Shown: positions 1 to 8,212 of the stretch, piece by piece
Numbering within the stretch: the stretch's first letter is position 1
Layout of the letters: the number at the start of each line of letters is the position of its first letter
NCBI GenBank assembly: GCA_002440945.1
Contig: DJWG01000021.1
Coordinates: 3,313 to 39,916 of the forward strand
Source: Rhodobacteraceae bacterium UBA6236
GTDB lineage: Bacteria; Pseudomonadota; Alphaproteobacteria; Rhodobacterales; Rhodobacteraceae
Length of the DNA stretch: 36,604 nt
Reading direction: 5' to 3'
Notes under the pieces: model-generated
Databases searched by the model: none
The model's input: the letters and a program-made list of their open reading frames with translations, nothing else
What the model was told of the DNA's origin: nothing
Position numbers and translations under genes: made by a program

Positions 1-308
1 ACCGCCGCGATCACCGGCTTGCGGCAGGCGGCGAAACGGTCCCATCCGGCGAAGAAATCGTCCAGATACATGCCCGCGAAGTCGCGCGGCTGCATTTCCT
101 TGATATCGGCGCCCGCGGCAAAGGCACGGCCTTCGCCCGTCAGCACCGTCACCGCGATGGCGGGATCGCGGTCGATCGTCTCGATCAGTGCCGAAAGTTC
201 GGTCATCACCTGGATGTTCAGCGCATTCAGCGCCTCGGGCCGGTTCAGCCGCACGATGGCCACGCGCCCGCGCTGTTCGTAGATCAGGGTTTGCAAAGCG
301 GCGGTCAT
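1..308 (-). CDS. Enoyl-CoA hydratase/isomerase family protein, 5' part only
   Basis: The first 102 codons of a crotonase-fold protein, cut by the window edge. It begins MTAALQTLIYEQ and carries the family N-terminus: VAIVRLNRPEALNALN, then LTGEGRAFAAGADIKEM, where the AAGADI stretch is the usual oxyanion-hole and CoA-binding segment. Crotonases hydrate or isomerise enoyl-CoA thioesters in fatty-acid or amino-acid breakdown; the substrate cannot be told from this fragment. The ATG at 308 is preceded on the minus strand by AAAGGACAG, a fair ribosome-binding site. It is transcribed away from phnF and is probably not part of the phosphonate locus. Confidence 0.85.
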   Translation of the reverse strand, partial: MTAALQTLIYEQRGRVAIVRLNRPEALNALNIQVMTELSALIETIDRDPAIAVTVLTGEGRAFAAGADIKEMQPRDFAGMYLDDFFAGWDRFAACRKPVIAA

Positions 309-418
309 GGTCTGTCCTTTCGTTCGGGTCTGGTGGTCTTGTGAAGATAATACGCTAGGCTGTCAATTTTTGCTTCGCGAAGGGCGGGGCGGGCGAGATA
401 AGGCAAAATTCCATCGCC

Positions 419-436
419 GCGTCATGCAGGCGTCAT
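419..436 (+). promoter_or_regulatory. Pho-box-like direct repeat upstream of phnF
   Basis: Two perfect 7-nt repeats, GCGTCAT at 419-425 and 430-436, are separated by 4 nt (GCAG). This is the 7-4-7 architecture of a PhoB box (consensus CTGTCAT-N4-CTGTCAT), with GTCAT conserved in both halves. A weak -10 candidate (TATCAG, 447-452) lies 10 nt downstream, the spacing seen when PhoB replaces the -35 element. Binding by PhoB is inferred, not shown. Confidence 0.5.
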
Positions 437-454
437 GCTGGCGGCCTATCAGCA

Positions 455-468
455 GTCATCCGAATGAC
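455..468. promoter_or_regulatory. Candidate PhnF operator 1 (GTCATCCGAATGAC)
   Basis: A 14-bp near-perfect palindrome whose core TCATCCGAATGA recurs before phnC (as its reverse complement) and, with one change, before the second phnM. It ends 11 nt before the phnF ATG and would overlap the transcription start predicted from the -10 at 447-452. GntR/UTRA regulators such as PhnF normally bind short palindromes, so autoregulation is the simplest reading. Confidence 0.6.
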
Positions 469-479
469 CTGAGCGCGCC

Positions 480-1277
480 ATGAACCGCCCTGCACCTTTT
501 CCCTCTGCACCTTTTCCCCCCGAACAGCCACAGGCAAGCCGCTGGGAGCGGATTCGCGACCGCCTTGCCGCCGACATCGCCGAAGGCCGGCTGACCCCAG
601 GAATGCAGCTTCCGACCGAATCCGAGCTGTGCCGGAGGTTCGAAGCCGGGCGCCATTCCGTTCGCCGCGCGGTGGGCGCGCTGGCGGTGGATGGCAAATT
701 GCGGGTCGAGCAGGGGCGGGGCACGTTTGTGGAATCGGCGCCGCTGATCAACTACACCATCGGACGGCGGACGCGGTTCCACCAGAACTTGCTGGATCAG
801 GGCCTGTCCCCCACGGGCGAGCTTTTGGAAGAGGCGGTCATCGCCGCACCCGCCACGGTCGCGCAAGCCCTGGGATTGGCCGAGGGCGACCCGGTCCACC
901 GGATTTTGCGGCGCGGGCTGGCGGATGGCGTGCCGATCAATCTGGGCCTGTCCTTCTATCCCGTGACGCTCTTTCCCGACCTGCCCGAACGGCTCCGCGC
1001 CGGGCAATCCCTGACCGAGATCTACCGCGACCACGGCATCGCGGATTATTTCCGCAAGCGCACCGTGATCTTCAGCCGCCGTCCCGACCCGGAAGAAGCG
1101 GCGCTTCTGAAGCAGCACCCCGACCAGCCGGTGATGATCGTCCAGAAGACCGACGTCGATGCGTCAGGCCGTGGCATTGGCCATTCGCAGGCGATCTGGG
1201 CGGGGGATCGGGTGCAGTTCACGCTCGAAACCCACGACGACGGGTTTGCGGCCGGGGAAGGGACCAGCAATGCTTGA
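480..1277 (+). CDS. phnF: PhnF, GntR-family phosphonate utilisation regulator
   Basis: A 265-aa transcription factor. An N-terminal GntR winged helix-turn-helix spans about residues 20-85 (WERIRDRLAADIAEGRLTPG, then LPTESELCRRFE and GRGTFVE). It is followed by a UTRA ligand-binding domain (about 95-250). PhnF proteins repress phosphonate operons; the effector here is unknown. It is the first gene of phnFGHIJKLM and overlaps phnG by 8 nt. The 14-bp palindrome just before its start is the likely operator. Oddity: codons 5-14 come from a 15-bp tandem duplication (491-505 and 506-520), giving APFPS-APFPP in the disordered N-terminus. No clear Shine-Dalgarno precedes the ATG, and the predicted leader is only about 20 nt. 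Confidence 0.9.
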   Translation: MNRPAPFPSAPFPPEQPQASRWERIRDRLAADIAEGRLTPGMQLPTESELCRRFEAGRHSVRRAVGALAVDGKLRVEQGRGTFVESAPLINYTIGRRTRFHQNLLDQGLSPTGELLEEAVIAAPATVAQALGLAEGDPVHRILRRGLADGVPINLGLSFYPVTLFPDLPERLRAGQSLTEIYRDHGIADYFRKRTVIFSRRPDPEEAALLKQHPDQPVMIVQKTDVDASGRGIGHSQAIWAGDRVQFTLETHDDGFAAGEGTSNA

Positions 1278-1707
1278 CCGCAGTACCGCCCAGCCGGACC
1301 ATGGCGCGTTCCTCGATACGCTCGCCCGCGCCGATGCGGCGGGGCTGAAGGCCCTGGCCGAAGCGATCCTGCCGTCCCTTGGCGCGGTCGAGGTGATTCA
1401 AAGCCGCACCGGCCTTGTCATGCTGCCGATGCGCGACACCGTGAAGGGCACCGATTTCCACCTGGGCGAAGTGCTGGTGTCCGAGGCCCATATCCGCGCC
1501 GACGGGGCCGAAGGCTACGGGATGATCGTCGGGCGCGATCTGGAACAGGCGATGGCGATGGCGCTGGTCGATGCCGCCGGGGCGGCGGGGCTCGCGGGGC
1601 CGGACATCGCCGCCTTCGTCCAGACCGAAGCCCGCCGCATCGCCGCCCGGGACGAGGCCCGCCTGCGCGACGTCGAAGCGACCCGTGTGGAAATGGAGAC
1701 CTTCTGA
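1270..1707 (+). CDS. phnG: PhnG, C-P lyase core subunit
   Basis: A 145-aa protein of PhnG type. The C-P lyase core complex is PhnG2H2I2J2; with PhnI and PhnL, PhnG and PhnH support transfer of the phosphonate to the ribose of ATP with loss of adenine. Typical segments are VEVIQSRTGLVMLPMRDTV and FHLGEVLVSEAHI. The start ATG lies inside the end of phnF (ATGCTTGA, 8-nt overlap) and its TGA shares one base with the phnH ATG, so translation is coupled. No truncation is seen; the length matches the family (about 150 aa). Confidence 0.9.
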   Translation: MLDRSTAQPDHGAFLDTLARADAAGLKALAEAILPSLGAVEVIQSRTGLVMLPMRDTVKGTDFHLGEVLVSEAHIRADGAEGYGMIVGRDLEQAMAMALVDAAGAAGLAGPDIAAFVQTEARRIAARDEARLRDVEATRVEMETF

Positions 1708-2261
1708 TGAGCCTCTACGCGACCCCGATCCCCGACGCGGCAGAGATCCGCGCCAACCAGACCTTCGAGGCGCTGATGTGGGCGCTGTCGCGCCCCGGCA
1801 CGATCCAGACCCTGACGGAGCCGGGGCATTCCTCAATCGCCGATGCGCTGGTGGACCGCGAATGCCGTGTCCACACCGACGACCCAACGCTTGCGCGCCA
1901 GATGCAGGCGGCGGGGGCTGTGCTGTCGGAACCCGAACTGGCCGACCATGCCTTTTTGTCCCTTGCCACCGATGCGGGGCTTGCGGCATTCGCGCGACTG
2001 CCCGCCGGTTCGGCGCTTTACCCCGACGAAGGCGCAACCGTGGTGGCCGAGGCGCGCTTTGGCCAGGGGCAGGGTCAGCGGCTGCGGCTGACCGGGCCGG
2101 GGATCGAAACCGCGGTCGAGATCGCCGTCGATGGCCTCGCCCCCGGCTTCTGGGCGGCGCGGGCGGCGCGCTGCCGCTACCCGGAAGGGATCGACCTGTT
2201 CCTGACCTGCGGCACCGCCGTCATCGGCCTGCCGCGCTCCACCCGGATCGAGGTGCTCTGA
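1707..2261 (+). CDS. phnH: PhnH, C-P lyase core subunit
   Basis: A 184-aa PhnH homologue, close to the E. coli length of 194. Family landmarks include FEALMWALSRPG near the N-terminus and YPEGIDLFLTCGTAVIGLPRST at the C-terminus (split here as YPEGIDLFL and IGLPRSTRIEVL). PhnH resembles PLP-dependent transferases in fold but binds no PLP, and it is a structural subunit of PhnGHIJ. It is joined to both neighbours by TGATG overlaps (1707 and 2261). Confidence 0.92.
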   Translation: MSLYATPIPDAAEIRANQTFEALMWALSRPGTIQTLTEPGHSSIADALVDRECRVHTDDPTLARQMQAAGAVLSEPELADHAFLSLATDAGLAAFARLPAGSALYPDEGATVVAEARFGQGQGQRLRLTGPGIETAVEIAVDGLAPGFWAARAARCRYPEGIDLFLTCGTAVIGLPRSTRIEVL

Positions 2262-3346
2262 TGGCTTATGTCGCAACCCGGGGCGGCGAACGCGCCATTG
2301 ACCAATCCGAACGCCTGTTCCGCGCCGAACTCGGCCCGATCGACGCAGGCCGGGTTTCCGAAATCCGCCACGCGCTTCCCTGGCTCATCGACCGGGTGAT
2401 GGGCGAAGCCTCGCTTTACGACCGTGATCTGGCGGCGCTGGCGCTGGCGCAGACGGGGGGCGATCTTTACGAGGCGGTGCTGGTCCTGCGCGCCTGGCGC
2501 ACCACGCAGCCGCGCCTCGCCATCGCCGCGCCGGTCTTGCAAGAGGCGCTTTTTACGCACCGCCGCATCTCGGCCGCCTTCAAGGACATTCCGGGCGGCC
2601 AGATCCTTGGCCCGACGCTTGACTACGCGCATCGGATGCTGGCGACCGGGGTGCTGGAAGGCCAGACCTTCGCGCCCGCGCCGGTCGAACCCGCCGCGCG
2701 TCCCGCGCCGGCGCATCAACCCTCGCTTGCAGCCTGGCAGAAGGCGCAAGGACTGGTGGCCGACACGCCCCGGGACGAGGTCGCGCCCGACGACATTCCC
2801 GACCTGACGCGCGAACCGCTGCTGTTTCCGGCATCTCGCGCCCATACGCTGCAAAGTCTGGCGCGGGCGGATACCGGGGGCCTGCTCGCCCTGGGCTATT
2901 CCGCGATGCGCGGCTACGGCAACGCCCATCCCACCGTCAATGAACTGCGTCTGGCCGAGGCCGAGGTGCGGGTCCGCCATCCGCGCGGCACGGTCTTTTC
3001 GGCGGGCCGCGTGCGCGTGAGCCAGGCCGAGGTCACATCAAAGGACAAGGACGGGCGTCTTGACCTTGGCTTCTGCGCCACGCTGGGCTGGAACGAGGTC
3101 AAGACCATCGCCGGCGCGACGCTTGACCTGAACGCCCCCGGCGCGCCCAAGAACGCGCCGACCGAGACCGAGTTCTTCCTTTACCACACCGAACCGGTCG
3201 AGGCTTCAGGCTTCTGCATCCACTTCAAGCTGCCGCATTATGTGACCTTCCAGTCGGCGCTGGATGCGCTGCGGGGCGCGAAGGCCGGGGGCACCCCTCA
3301 GGCCCCCGCGACCCCGGCCCGAACCGCCGAGGAGGTCCCGGCATGA
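2261..3346 (+). CDS. phnI: PhnI, C-P lyase core subunit / nucleosidase
   Basis: A 361-aa PhnI, the catalytic subunit for purine displacement that forms ribose 1-phosphonate 5-triphosphate together with PhnG, H and L. The N-terminus MAYVATRGGERAIDQ is typical. Near the C-terminus, GFCIHFKLPHYVTFQS keeps both histidines (H321 and H326), which align with E. coli PhnI His328 and His333 that bind a metal next to PhnJ. So this half of the complex looks intact, in contrast to PhnJ. The start overlaps the phnH stop (TGATG) and the end overlaps phnJ (ATGA). Confidence 0.94.
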   Translation: MAYVATRGGERAIDQSERLFRAELGPIDAGRVSEIRHALPWLIDRVMGEASLYDRDLAALALAQTGGDLYEAVLVLRAWRTTQPRLAIAAPVLQEALFTHRRISAAFKDIPGGQILGPTLDYAHRMLATGVLEGQTFAPAPVEPAARPAPAHQPSLAAWQKAQGLVADTPRDEVAPDDIPDLTREPLLFPASRAHTLQSLARADTGGLLALGYSAMRGYGNAHPTVNELRLAEAEVRVRHPRGTVFSAGRVRVSQAEVTSKDKDGRLDLGFCATLGWNEVKTIAGATLDLNAPGAPKNAPTETEFFLYHTEPVEASGFCIHFKLPHYVTFQSALDALRGAKAGGTPQAPATPARTAEEVPA

Positions 3347-4257
3347 GCCTTGCCACGCTGACAAAGCCCTGGGCCGCGTTTTCCTACGGCTTCCTTGACG
3401 CCTCGGCCAAGCGCGAACTGCGCCGCAAGATGCTGAAGGCCATCGCGGTTCCGGGCTGCCAGATGCCCTATGCCAGCCGCGAGGTGCCGATGGCGCGGGG
3501 CTGGGGGACAGGCGGCTTGCAGGTGACGCTGACCCTTCTGAAGCCCGCTTCGGTGGTGAAGGTCATCGACCAGGGCGCGGATGACAGCGTCAACGCGGCC
3601 TCGATCCGGCGCTTCCTGCAAAAGGTCTCGGGCGCCCGGGAAACTTGGGACACGCAGGCGGCGACGATCCTGCAAAGCCGCCACCGCGTGCCGGAAGAAC
3701 GTCTGCGCGAGGACCAGATCCTTGTGTTGCAGGTGCCGAACCCCGAACCACTTCGGCCGGTCGAACCGAACATGTCCACCGCCCGGCAGATGCATGCCGA
3801 TGCCGATTACGGGCGGCTGTGGCTGGTGCTTTACGAACAGATCGTGCGGTCGGGCCGGGTGATGCAGGGCGCGGCCTACCCAAGCCTTGTGAACGGTCGG
3901 CACGTCATGACACCGTCGCCGATCCCGCGCTGGGATGTGCCGAAGCTCAACATGGCGCGGCACCTGACCTTCCTGTCGGCGGGCCGCGAAAAGCGGCTTT
4001 ACGCGGTGCCTCCCTTCACGAAGGTCGAGCCGCTGGTGTTTTCCGACGTGCCCTACAGCGTCGAGGATCATGCGCGGCTGACCTGTGCGCGGTCGGGCGT
4101 GACCGGGTATTTCATGAACGAGATCCCGCAGGACGACGGCAGCGCGGCTTATGAGCTGTCGGACAGCAACCTTGGCATCAAGGCAATCCGCCGGGCCGAG
4201 GGCGAGGCGGCCCAGATCGGCGCGACCTGGTATCAGGACGGGGAGTTCCGGCCATGA
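3343..4257 (+). CDS. phnJ: PhnJ-like C-P lyase subunit lacking most conserved cysteines
   Basis: A 304-aa PhnJ homologue, clearly family-like along its length: VPGCQMPYASREVPMA, GWGTGG, KVIDQGADD, SPIPRWDVPK and AGREKRLYAVPPFTKVE. In E. coli, PhnJ is the radical SAM enzyme that breaks the C-P bond of 5-phosphoribosyl 1-phosphonate, using Cys241, 244, 266 and 272 and a glycyl radical at Gly32. The glycine is kept (G38), but the C-terminal motif reads TCARSGVTG and YELSDSNLG: C248 matches Cys241, while Ser251, Leu272 and Gly278 stand at Cys244, Cys266 and Cys272. The only other cysteine is C39, right after the glycine (Tyr in E. coli). The frame is clean and both ends are coupled by ATGA overlaps, so this is substitution rather than a frameshift. 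Whether it still cleaves C-P bonds is open. Confidence 0.88.
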   Translation: MSLATLTKPWAAFSYGFLDASAKRELRRKMLKAIAVPGCQMPYASREVPMARGWGTGGLQVTLTLLKPASVVKVIDQGADDSVNAASIRRFLQKVSGARETWDTQAATILQSRHRVPEERLREDQILVLQVPNPEPLRPVEPNMSTARQMHADADYGRLWLVLYEQIVRSGRVMQGAAYPSLVNGRHVMTPSPIPRWDVPKLNMARHLTFLSAGREKRLYAVPPFTKVEPLVFSDVPYSVEDHARLTCARSGVTGYFMNEIPQDDGSAAYELSDSNLGIKAIRRAEGEAAQIGATWYQDGEFRP

Positions 4258-5051
4258 CCCTGGCGCTTCTGGAACCGCAGCTGATGACCACGCCGCCGCT
4301 TCTGACCGTGACCCGCGTCAGCCGGCGCTTCGGCGATGTGGTGGCCCTGGATGATGTCTCGGCGCGGGTCTACCCCGGCGAGGTGCTGGGCATCGTCGGG
4401 GAAAGCGGGTCGGGCAAGTCGACGCTTCTGCGGATGATGAACCTTGAGGATACGCCCGACAGTGGCGACTACCGGCTGGCGCTGCCGGGGGTCGAGGGCA
4501 ATCTTTTCACGCTTGACCGTTTCGCGCGCCGCATGGTTTGCGCGCGAAACATCGGGATTGTTTATCAGAACCCGCATCTGGGGCTGCTGATGAAAAACAG
4601 CTCCTCCGGTAATGTCGCGGAACGGCTTCTGGTGGCGGGCGAACGCAGCTTTGCGGTCCTGCGATCAAAGGCGCGCACCGCGCTTGAGGCGTCGGAATTT
4701 CCGCTGTCGCGCATGGACGCGCCGCCGATCGAGCTTTCGGGCGGGATGCAGCAGCGGGTGCAGCTGGCCAAGGCCATCGCGCTGGAACCGGCGCTTCTGC
4801 TTCTGGACGAACCGACGACGGGGCTGGATGTCAGCGTTCAGGCGCTGGTGCTCGATACGCTGAAACGCCTGCAACGGGACCGCGCGATCACCATGGTCAT
4901 CGTCAGCCATGACCTTGGCGTGATCCGCACCATGGCCGACCGGGTGATGGTCATGCGCCGGGGCCGCGTGGTCGAGGAAGGGCTGTCGGACCAGATCTTC
5001 CAGGACCCGCAGCACGAATACACCCAGTCCCTTGTCCATGCGAAGTTGTGA
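4254..5051 (+). CDS. phnK: PhnK, ABC-type ATPase of the C-P lyase complex
   Basis: A 265-aa ABC ATPase. Walker A is GESGSGKS (residues 49-56), the signature LSGGMQQRVQ, Walker B LLLLDEPTTGLD, and the switch region VSHDLGV. PhnK is not a transporter; it docks on the PhnGHIJ core and, with PhnL, remodels it during catalysis. Its C-terminus HEYTQSLV matches the PhnK/oligopeptide-ATPase type. The ATG at 4254 overlaps phnJ by 4 nt; a later in-frame ATG at 4284 is possible because the first ten residues are not conserved. Confidence 0.92.
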   Translation: MTLALLEPQLMTTPPLLTVTRVSRRFGDVVALDDVSARVYPGEVLGIVGESGSGKSTLLRMMNLEDTPDSGDYRLALPGVEGNLFTLDRFARRMVCARNIGIVYQNPHLGLLMKNSSSGNVAERLLVAGERSFAVLRSKARTALEASEFPLSRMDAPPIELSGGMQQRVQLAKAIALEPALLLLDEPTTGLDVSVQALVLDTLKRLQRDRAITMVIVSHDLGVIRTMADRVMVMRRGRVVEEGLSDQIFQDPQHEYTQSLVHAKL

Positions 5052-5057
5052 GGCGCC

Positions 5058-5765
5058 ATGACCGCGGTTCTAGAGGTCGAAGGCCTGTCGAAGACCTTCG
5101 ACATGCACCATCTGGGCCAAAGGCTCCATGCCTTCAGCGGTATCGGCTTCACGCTTCGCCGCGGTGAATTCCTGCTGCTGAAAGGCCCGAACGGGGTCGG
5201 CAAATCGACGCTTCTGAGGACGCTTTACCGCAGCTACCTGCCGCGCGCCGGCCACGTCTGGTATCACGCGCCGGAAGGCCGGATCGACCTGGCCCGCGCC
5301 GCCGACGTCGATGTGGCCCTGCTGCGCCAGCGCGAGATCGGCTTTGTCACCCAGTTCCTGATCGCACGGCCCCGCGTCGCCGCCGAAGAGGTCGTGGCCG
5401 AACCGCTGCGCCGCGCGGGGATGGCGGCGGATGATGCGCTGGAGGAGGCCCGGCGCTGGCTGGCGGAATTCGGGGTGAAGCGCGACCTCTGGCGGGCCTA
5501 TCCCACGACATTTTCGGGCGGCGAACAGCAGAAGGTGAACCTGGCCCGCGCGCTCATCCTGCCGCAGCGGCTTTTGCTGCTGGATGAACCGACCGCCTCG
5601 CTTGATGCCGGGGCGCGGGCGGCGCTGGTGCGGCGGCTTCGGGATCTGAAGGCGGCGGGCGTCGCGATGATCGGGGTCTTTCACCATCCGGGCGACGTGG
5701 CCGGGCTGATCGACCGGGAAATTGAACTGACCGTTGAGGAGACAAGTGACGATGTGGCTGTCTGA
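5058..5765 (+). CDS. phnL: PhnL, ABC-type ATPase of the C-P lyase complex
   Basis: A 235-aa ABC ATPase with Walker A GPNGVGKST, the Q-loop region EIGFVTQF, signature FSGGEQQKVNLARAL and Walker B LLLLDEPTASLD. PhnL is needed with PhnGHI for formation of ribose 1-phosphonate 5-triphosphate, and binds on top of PhnK. It starts 6 nt after phnK, the only small gap in the operon, and its last 14 nt overlap phnM. Length is near that of E. coli PhnL (226). Confidence 0.92.
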   Translation: MTAVLEVEGLSKTFDMHHLGQRLHAFSGIGFTLRRGEFLLLKGPNGVGKSTLLRTLYRSYLPRAGHVWYHAPEGRIDLARAADVDVALLRQREIGFVTQFLIARPRVAAEEVVAEPLRRAGMAADDALEEARRWLAEFGVKRDLWRAYPTTFSGGEQQKVNLARALILPQRLLLLDEPTASLDAGARAALVRRLRDLKAAGVAMIGVFHHPGDVAGLIDREIELTVEETSDDVAV

Positions 5766-6921
5766 TTTCCGGGTGGTGCTGCCCGACGCCGTGTTGGATC
5801 GCGGCTCTGTCCGGGTCGAGGACGGGCGCATCGCCGAAGTCCGCGACACGCCGGTCGCTGGCGCGGCCCTGCAGGGCGCGGGGCTGATCCTGATGCCGGG
5901 CTTTGTCGACATGCATGGCGACATGGTCGAACGCGAGGTCGAGCCGCGCCCCAATGTGCGGATGCCGATGGAGCTGGGCCTGCGCGATCTGGACCGCCGG
6001 CTGAAGGTCGCGGGCGTGACCACGGCCTATGCGGCGCTGAGCTTCAGCCCCTCATCGACCTATGGCCATCTGCGCAGCTACGAACACACCTCGTCGATGA
6101 TCCGCGCCATCCGGGCGATGAACGGGCAATTGAAGGTCGATCACCGTGTCCATGCCCGGTTCGAAATCACCTTCCCCAAGGCGCTTGACATCATCGCGGA
6201 ACTGATCGCCGAAGGCTCGGTCGACCTTATTTCGCTTTGCGACCACACGCCGGGGCAGGGGCAGTATCGCGACATCGAACGCCATGTGCAGAAGATCGCG
6301 CAGGAAAAGAACCTTTCGCTGGCCGAGGCGGAACAGGCCGTGGCCCAGCGGATCGAGGAACGCACGCTGCCCGCCGAGGTCCTGGCCGAGACGCTGCGCC
6401 AGATCTCCGCGCTGTGCCACGCGCATTCGGTGGCGATTGCCAGCCATGACGACGATACCGTGGCGAAGGTCCGGCTGATGCATGATCTGGGCGTGCAGAT
6501 CAGCGAATTCCCCGTGACCGAGGAAGCGGCGGCGGCTGCGCGGGCGCGGGGGCTGATGACGGCGATGGGGGCGCCCAATGCGCTGCGGGGCCAAAGCTAT
6601 TCCGGCAACCTTTCGGCGCGGGCGGCCCATGCGGCGGGGCTTCTGGACATCCTGGCGGCGGATTACCACCCCTCGGCCATCCTGCCGGCGGTGCTGGAAC
6701 TGGCAAGGACCGATCCCGCCGGGCTTGCCGGGGCGACGCGGCTGGCGACGCTGAACCCGGCGCGGGCGCTGGGGCTGAGCGACCGGGGCGCGATCAAACC
6801 GGGGTTGCTGGCCGATCTGGTGGTCGCGGATGACGAGGGCGTCGGCCACGTCCGCGCCACGCTGCGCGAGGGGCGGAAGATCTATTCGGACGGATCGCTG
6901 TTCGTGGCGGAAGCGGCCTGA
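5752..6921 (+). CDS. phnM: PhnM, ribose 1-phosphonate 5-triphosphate diphosphatase
   Basis: A 389-aa amidohydrolase-fold enzyme that removes pyrophosphate from alpha-D-ribose 1-methylphosphonate 5-triphosphate to give the PhnJ substrate. Metal-site motifs are GFVDMHGDMVER, LCDHTPGQGQY, ASHDDDT and AADYHPS; MGAPNALRG and the C-terminal ARALGLSDRGAIKPGLLADLVV are also typical. I chose the ATG at 5752, which has GAGGAG (5735-5740) upstream and overlaps phnL by 14 nt. It is the last gene of this operon and is followed by a strong stem-loop (6945-6972). Confidence 0.93.
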   Translation: MWLSDFRVVLPDAVLDRGSVRVEDGRIAEVRDTPVAGAALQGAGLILMPGFVDMHGDMVEREVEPRPNVRMPMELGLRDLDRRLKVAGVTTAYAALSFSPSSTYGHLRSYEHTSSMIRAIRAMNGQLKVDHRVHARFEITFPKALDIIAELIAEGSVDLISLCDHTPGQGQYRDIERHVQKIAQEKNLSLAEAEQAVAQRIEERTLPAEVLAETLRQISALCHAHSVAIASHDDDTVAKVRLMHDLGVQISEFPVTEEAAAAARARGLMTAMGAPNALRGQSYSGNLSARAAHAAGLLDILAADYHPSAILPAVLELARTDPAGLAGATRLATLNPARALGLSDRGAIKPGLLADLVVADDEGVGHVRATLREGRKIYSDGSLFVAEAA

Positions 6922-6944
6922 AACCGGCATGCCGTGTGGAATGC

Positions 6945-6972
6945 AAGGGGCGGCCCCGGGGTGCCGCCCCTT
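6945..6972. terminator. Bidirectional stem-loop between the two convergent phnM genes
   Basis: AAGGGGCGGC (6945-6954) pairs perfectly with GCCGCCCCTT (6963-6972) around an 8-nt loop. It fills most of the 57-nt gap between the convergent phnM stop codons and is followed by a short T run on the + strand (TTT, 6971-6973). It probably ends both transcripts. Confidence 0.75.
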
Positions 6973-6978
6973 TCGCCT

Positions 6979-8190
6979 TCACGCCGCTGCGGCGTAGGCG
7001 GTGCGGCCCGCGACCCATGTGGCGCGTGGCGCGGGGGCGTGGCCTTCGGGCCAGTCCAGCAGCACAAGATCGGCGCGTTTGCCGGCGGCGATCTCGCCCC
7101 GGTCGGTCAGGCCCGAGGCCGCCGCCGGGTTGCCGGACACCAGCTTCCACAAGCGCGCCAGATCGCCGATACCGTCGCGGCGCAGGCGTTCGACCGCCGC
7201 CAGCATCGCCGGGTAGTAGTAATCCGACGCGAGGATGTCGCAGAGCCCGGCCGCGATCATCTCGCCCGCGCCCAGCGACCCCAGATGGCTGCCGCCGCGC
7301 ATGGCGTTCGGCGCGCCGAGTACGATCCAGTCGCCCGCCTCGCGCGCCGCTTCCGCGACGGTGCGGTTCATCGGGAATTCGGAAATCCGCGCGCCAAGGT
7401 CGCGGTAATGATCGCGCGCCTCGATCTGGCTGTCGTCATGGCTGAGCATCGACAGGCCCGCCTTGCGGCCCATGTCGGCAACCTGCGCGATGGCGCCCGG
7501 CACCTCGGGGCGGCGCTGCCAGATTTCGGTGATCTGGCGGATGTAGTGGTCGGCATCGACATTGCCGCGCTTTGCCCGCGCCTCCATCTTGGCGCGAAAA
7601 TCCTCGCCGCCCAGATCGGTCAGCGGATAGTCCGGCGCCAGATCGAAGGGCCGCGTCTGGAGCGGCACCGACGGATCGAGAAGCGCCATCGAGGTGTGGT
7701 CGTTGAAGGCCACCGACGGGGCGAGCGGCCCGGCGATCGCCGCCTCGATCAGCGAAATCGCCTCGAAGCAGAAGGTTTCCCAACGCAGTTGCACGCGGTT
7801 TTCCACCGTCAGGCGCGGGGCCAGCCGGTTCAGCATGCCGATGACCTCCTGCCCGGTTTCGACAGAGCGCAGGCCCGGTTCCCACGAGAGCGTCAGCGCG
7901 TGGTAGGCGGTGCCAATGCCGTTGGCGCCCAGCTGCCGGTCGGTTTCCAGAAGCGCTGCTTCGAGCGGGAAGAAGACGTTCGGGCGCGGCATCAGCTGCC
8001 GTTCGAAGGCGTCGCCGTGGATGTCGATCATTGCCGGGGCAAGGATCTTGCCCTTCGCCTCGATCACCTCGGCGCCGTCGCGGGCCACGTCGATGCCGGT
8101 GATCCGGTCGCCTTCAAAGCGCACCTCGCAGCGTTCGACGCGGTCATCCAAGATGACCTCTGCCCCTGAAATCACGAATGCCTGCATCAT
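6979..8190 (-). CDS. Second PhnM-type amidohydrolase
   Basis: A 403-aa amidohydrolase clearly related to PhnM but divergent from the operon copy: AMIDIHGDAFERQLMPRPN, FNDHTSM, MLSHDDSQIEARD, VLGAPNAMRGGSHLGSL and ASDYYYPAM. Metal ligands (HxD, DH, HDD, SDY) are present, so it should be active. It is transcribed alone on the minus strand, divergently from phnC, with a candidate PhnF operator 22 nt upstream. The start is ATG 8190 or the adjacent ATG 8187; AGGGGC lies before it. It may be a true PhnM with a different specificity or act on a related ribosyl-phosphonate intermediate. The exact reaction is inference. Confidence 0.85.
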   Translation of the reverse strand: MMQAFVISGAEVILDDRVERCEVRFEGDRITGIDVARDGAEVIEAKGKILAPAMIDIHGDAFERQLMPRPNVFFPLEAALLETDRQLGANGIGTAYHALTLSWEPGLRSVETGQEVIGMLNRLAPRLTVENRVQLRWETFCFEAISLIEAAIAGPLAPSVAFNDHTSMALLDPSVPLQTRPFDLAPDYPLTDLGGEDFRAKMEARAKRGNVDADHYIRQITEIWQRRPEVPGAIAQVADMGRKAGLSMLSHDDSQIEARDHYRDLGARISEFPMNRTVAEAAREAGDWIVLGAPNAMRGGSHLGSLGAGEMIAAGLCDILASDYYYPAMLAAVERLRRDGIGDLARLWKLVSGNPAAASGLTDRGEIAAGKRADLVLLDWPEGHAPAPRATWVAGRTAYAAAA

Positions 8191-8212
8191 CGGCCCCTGC
8201 GAAGTGTGGAAA

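Noticed and set aside
309..365. A sigma-70 promoter for the enoyl-CoA hydratase gene (TTGACA and TATTAT on the minus strand)
   Set aside because: The two hexamers are only 8 nt apart, too close for a functional promoter; no better -10 was found at 16-18 nt.
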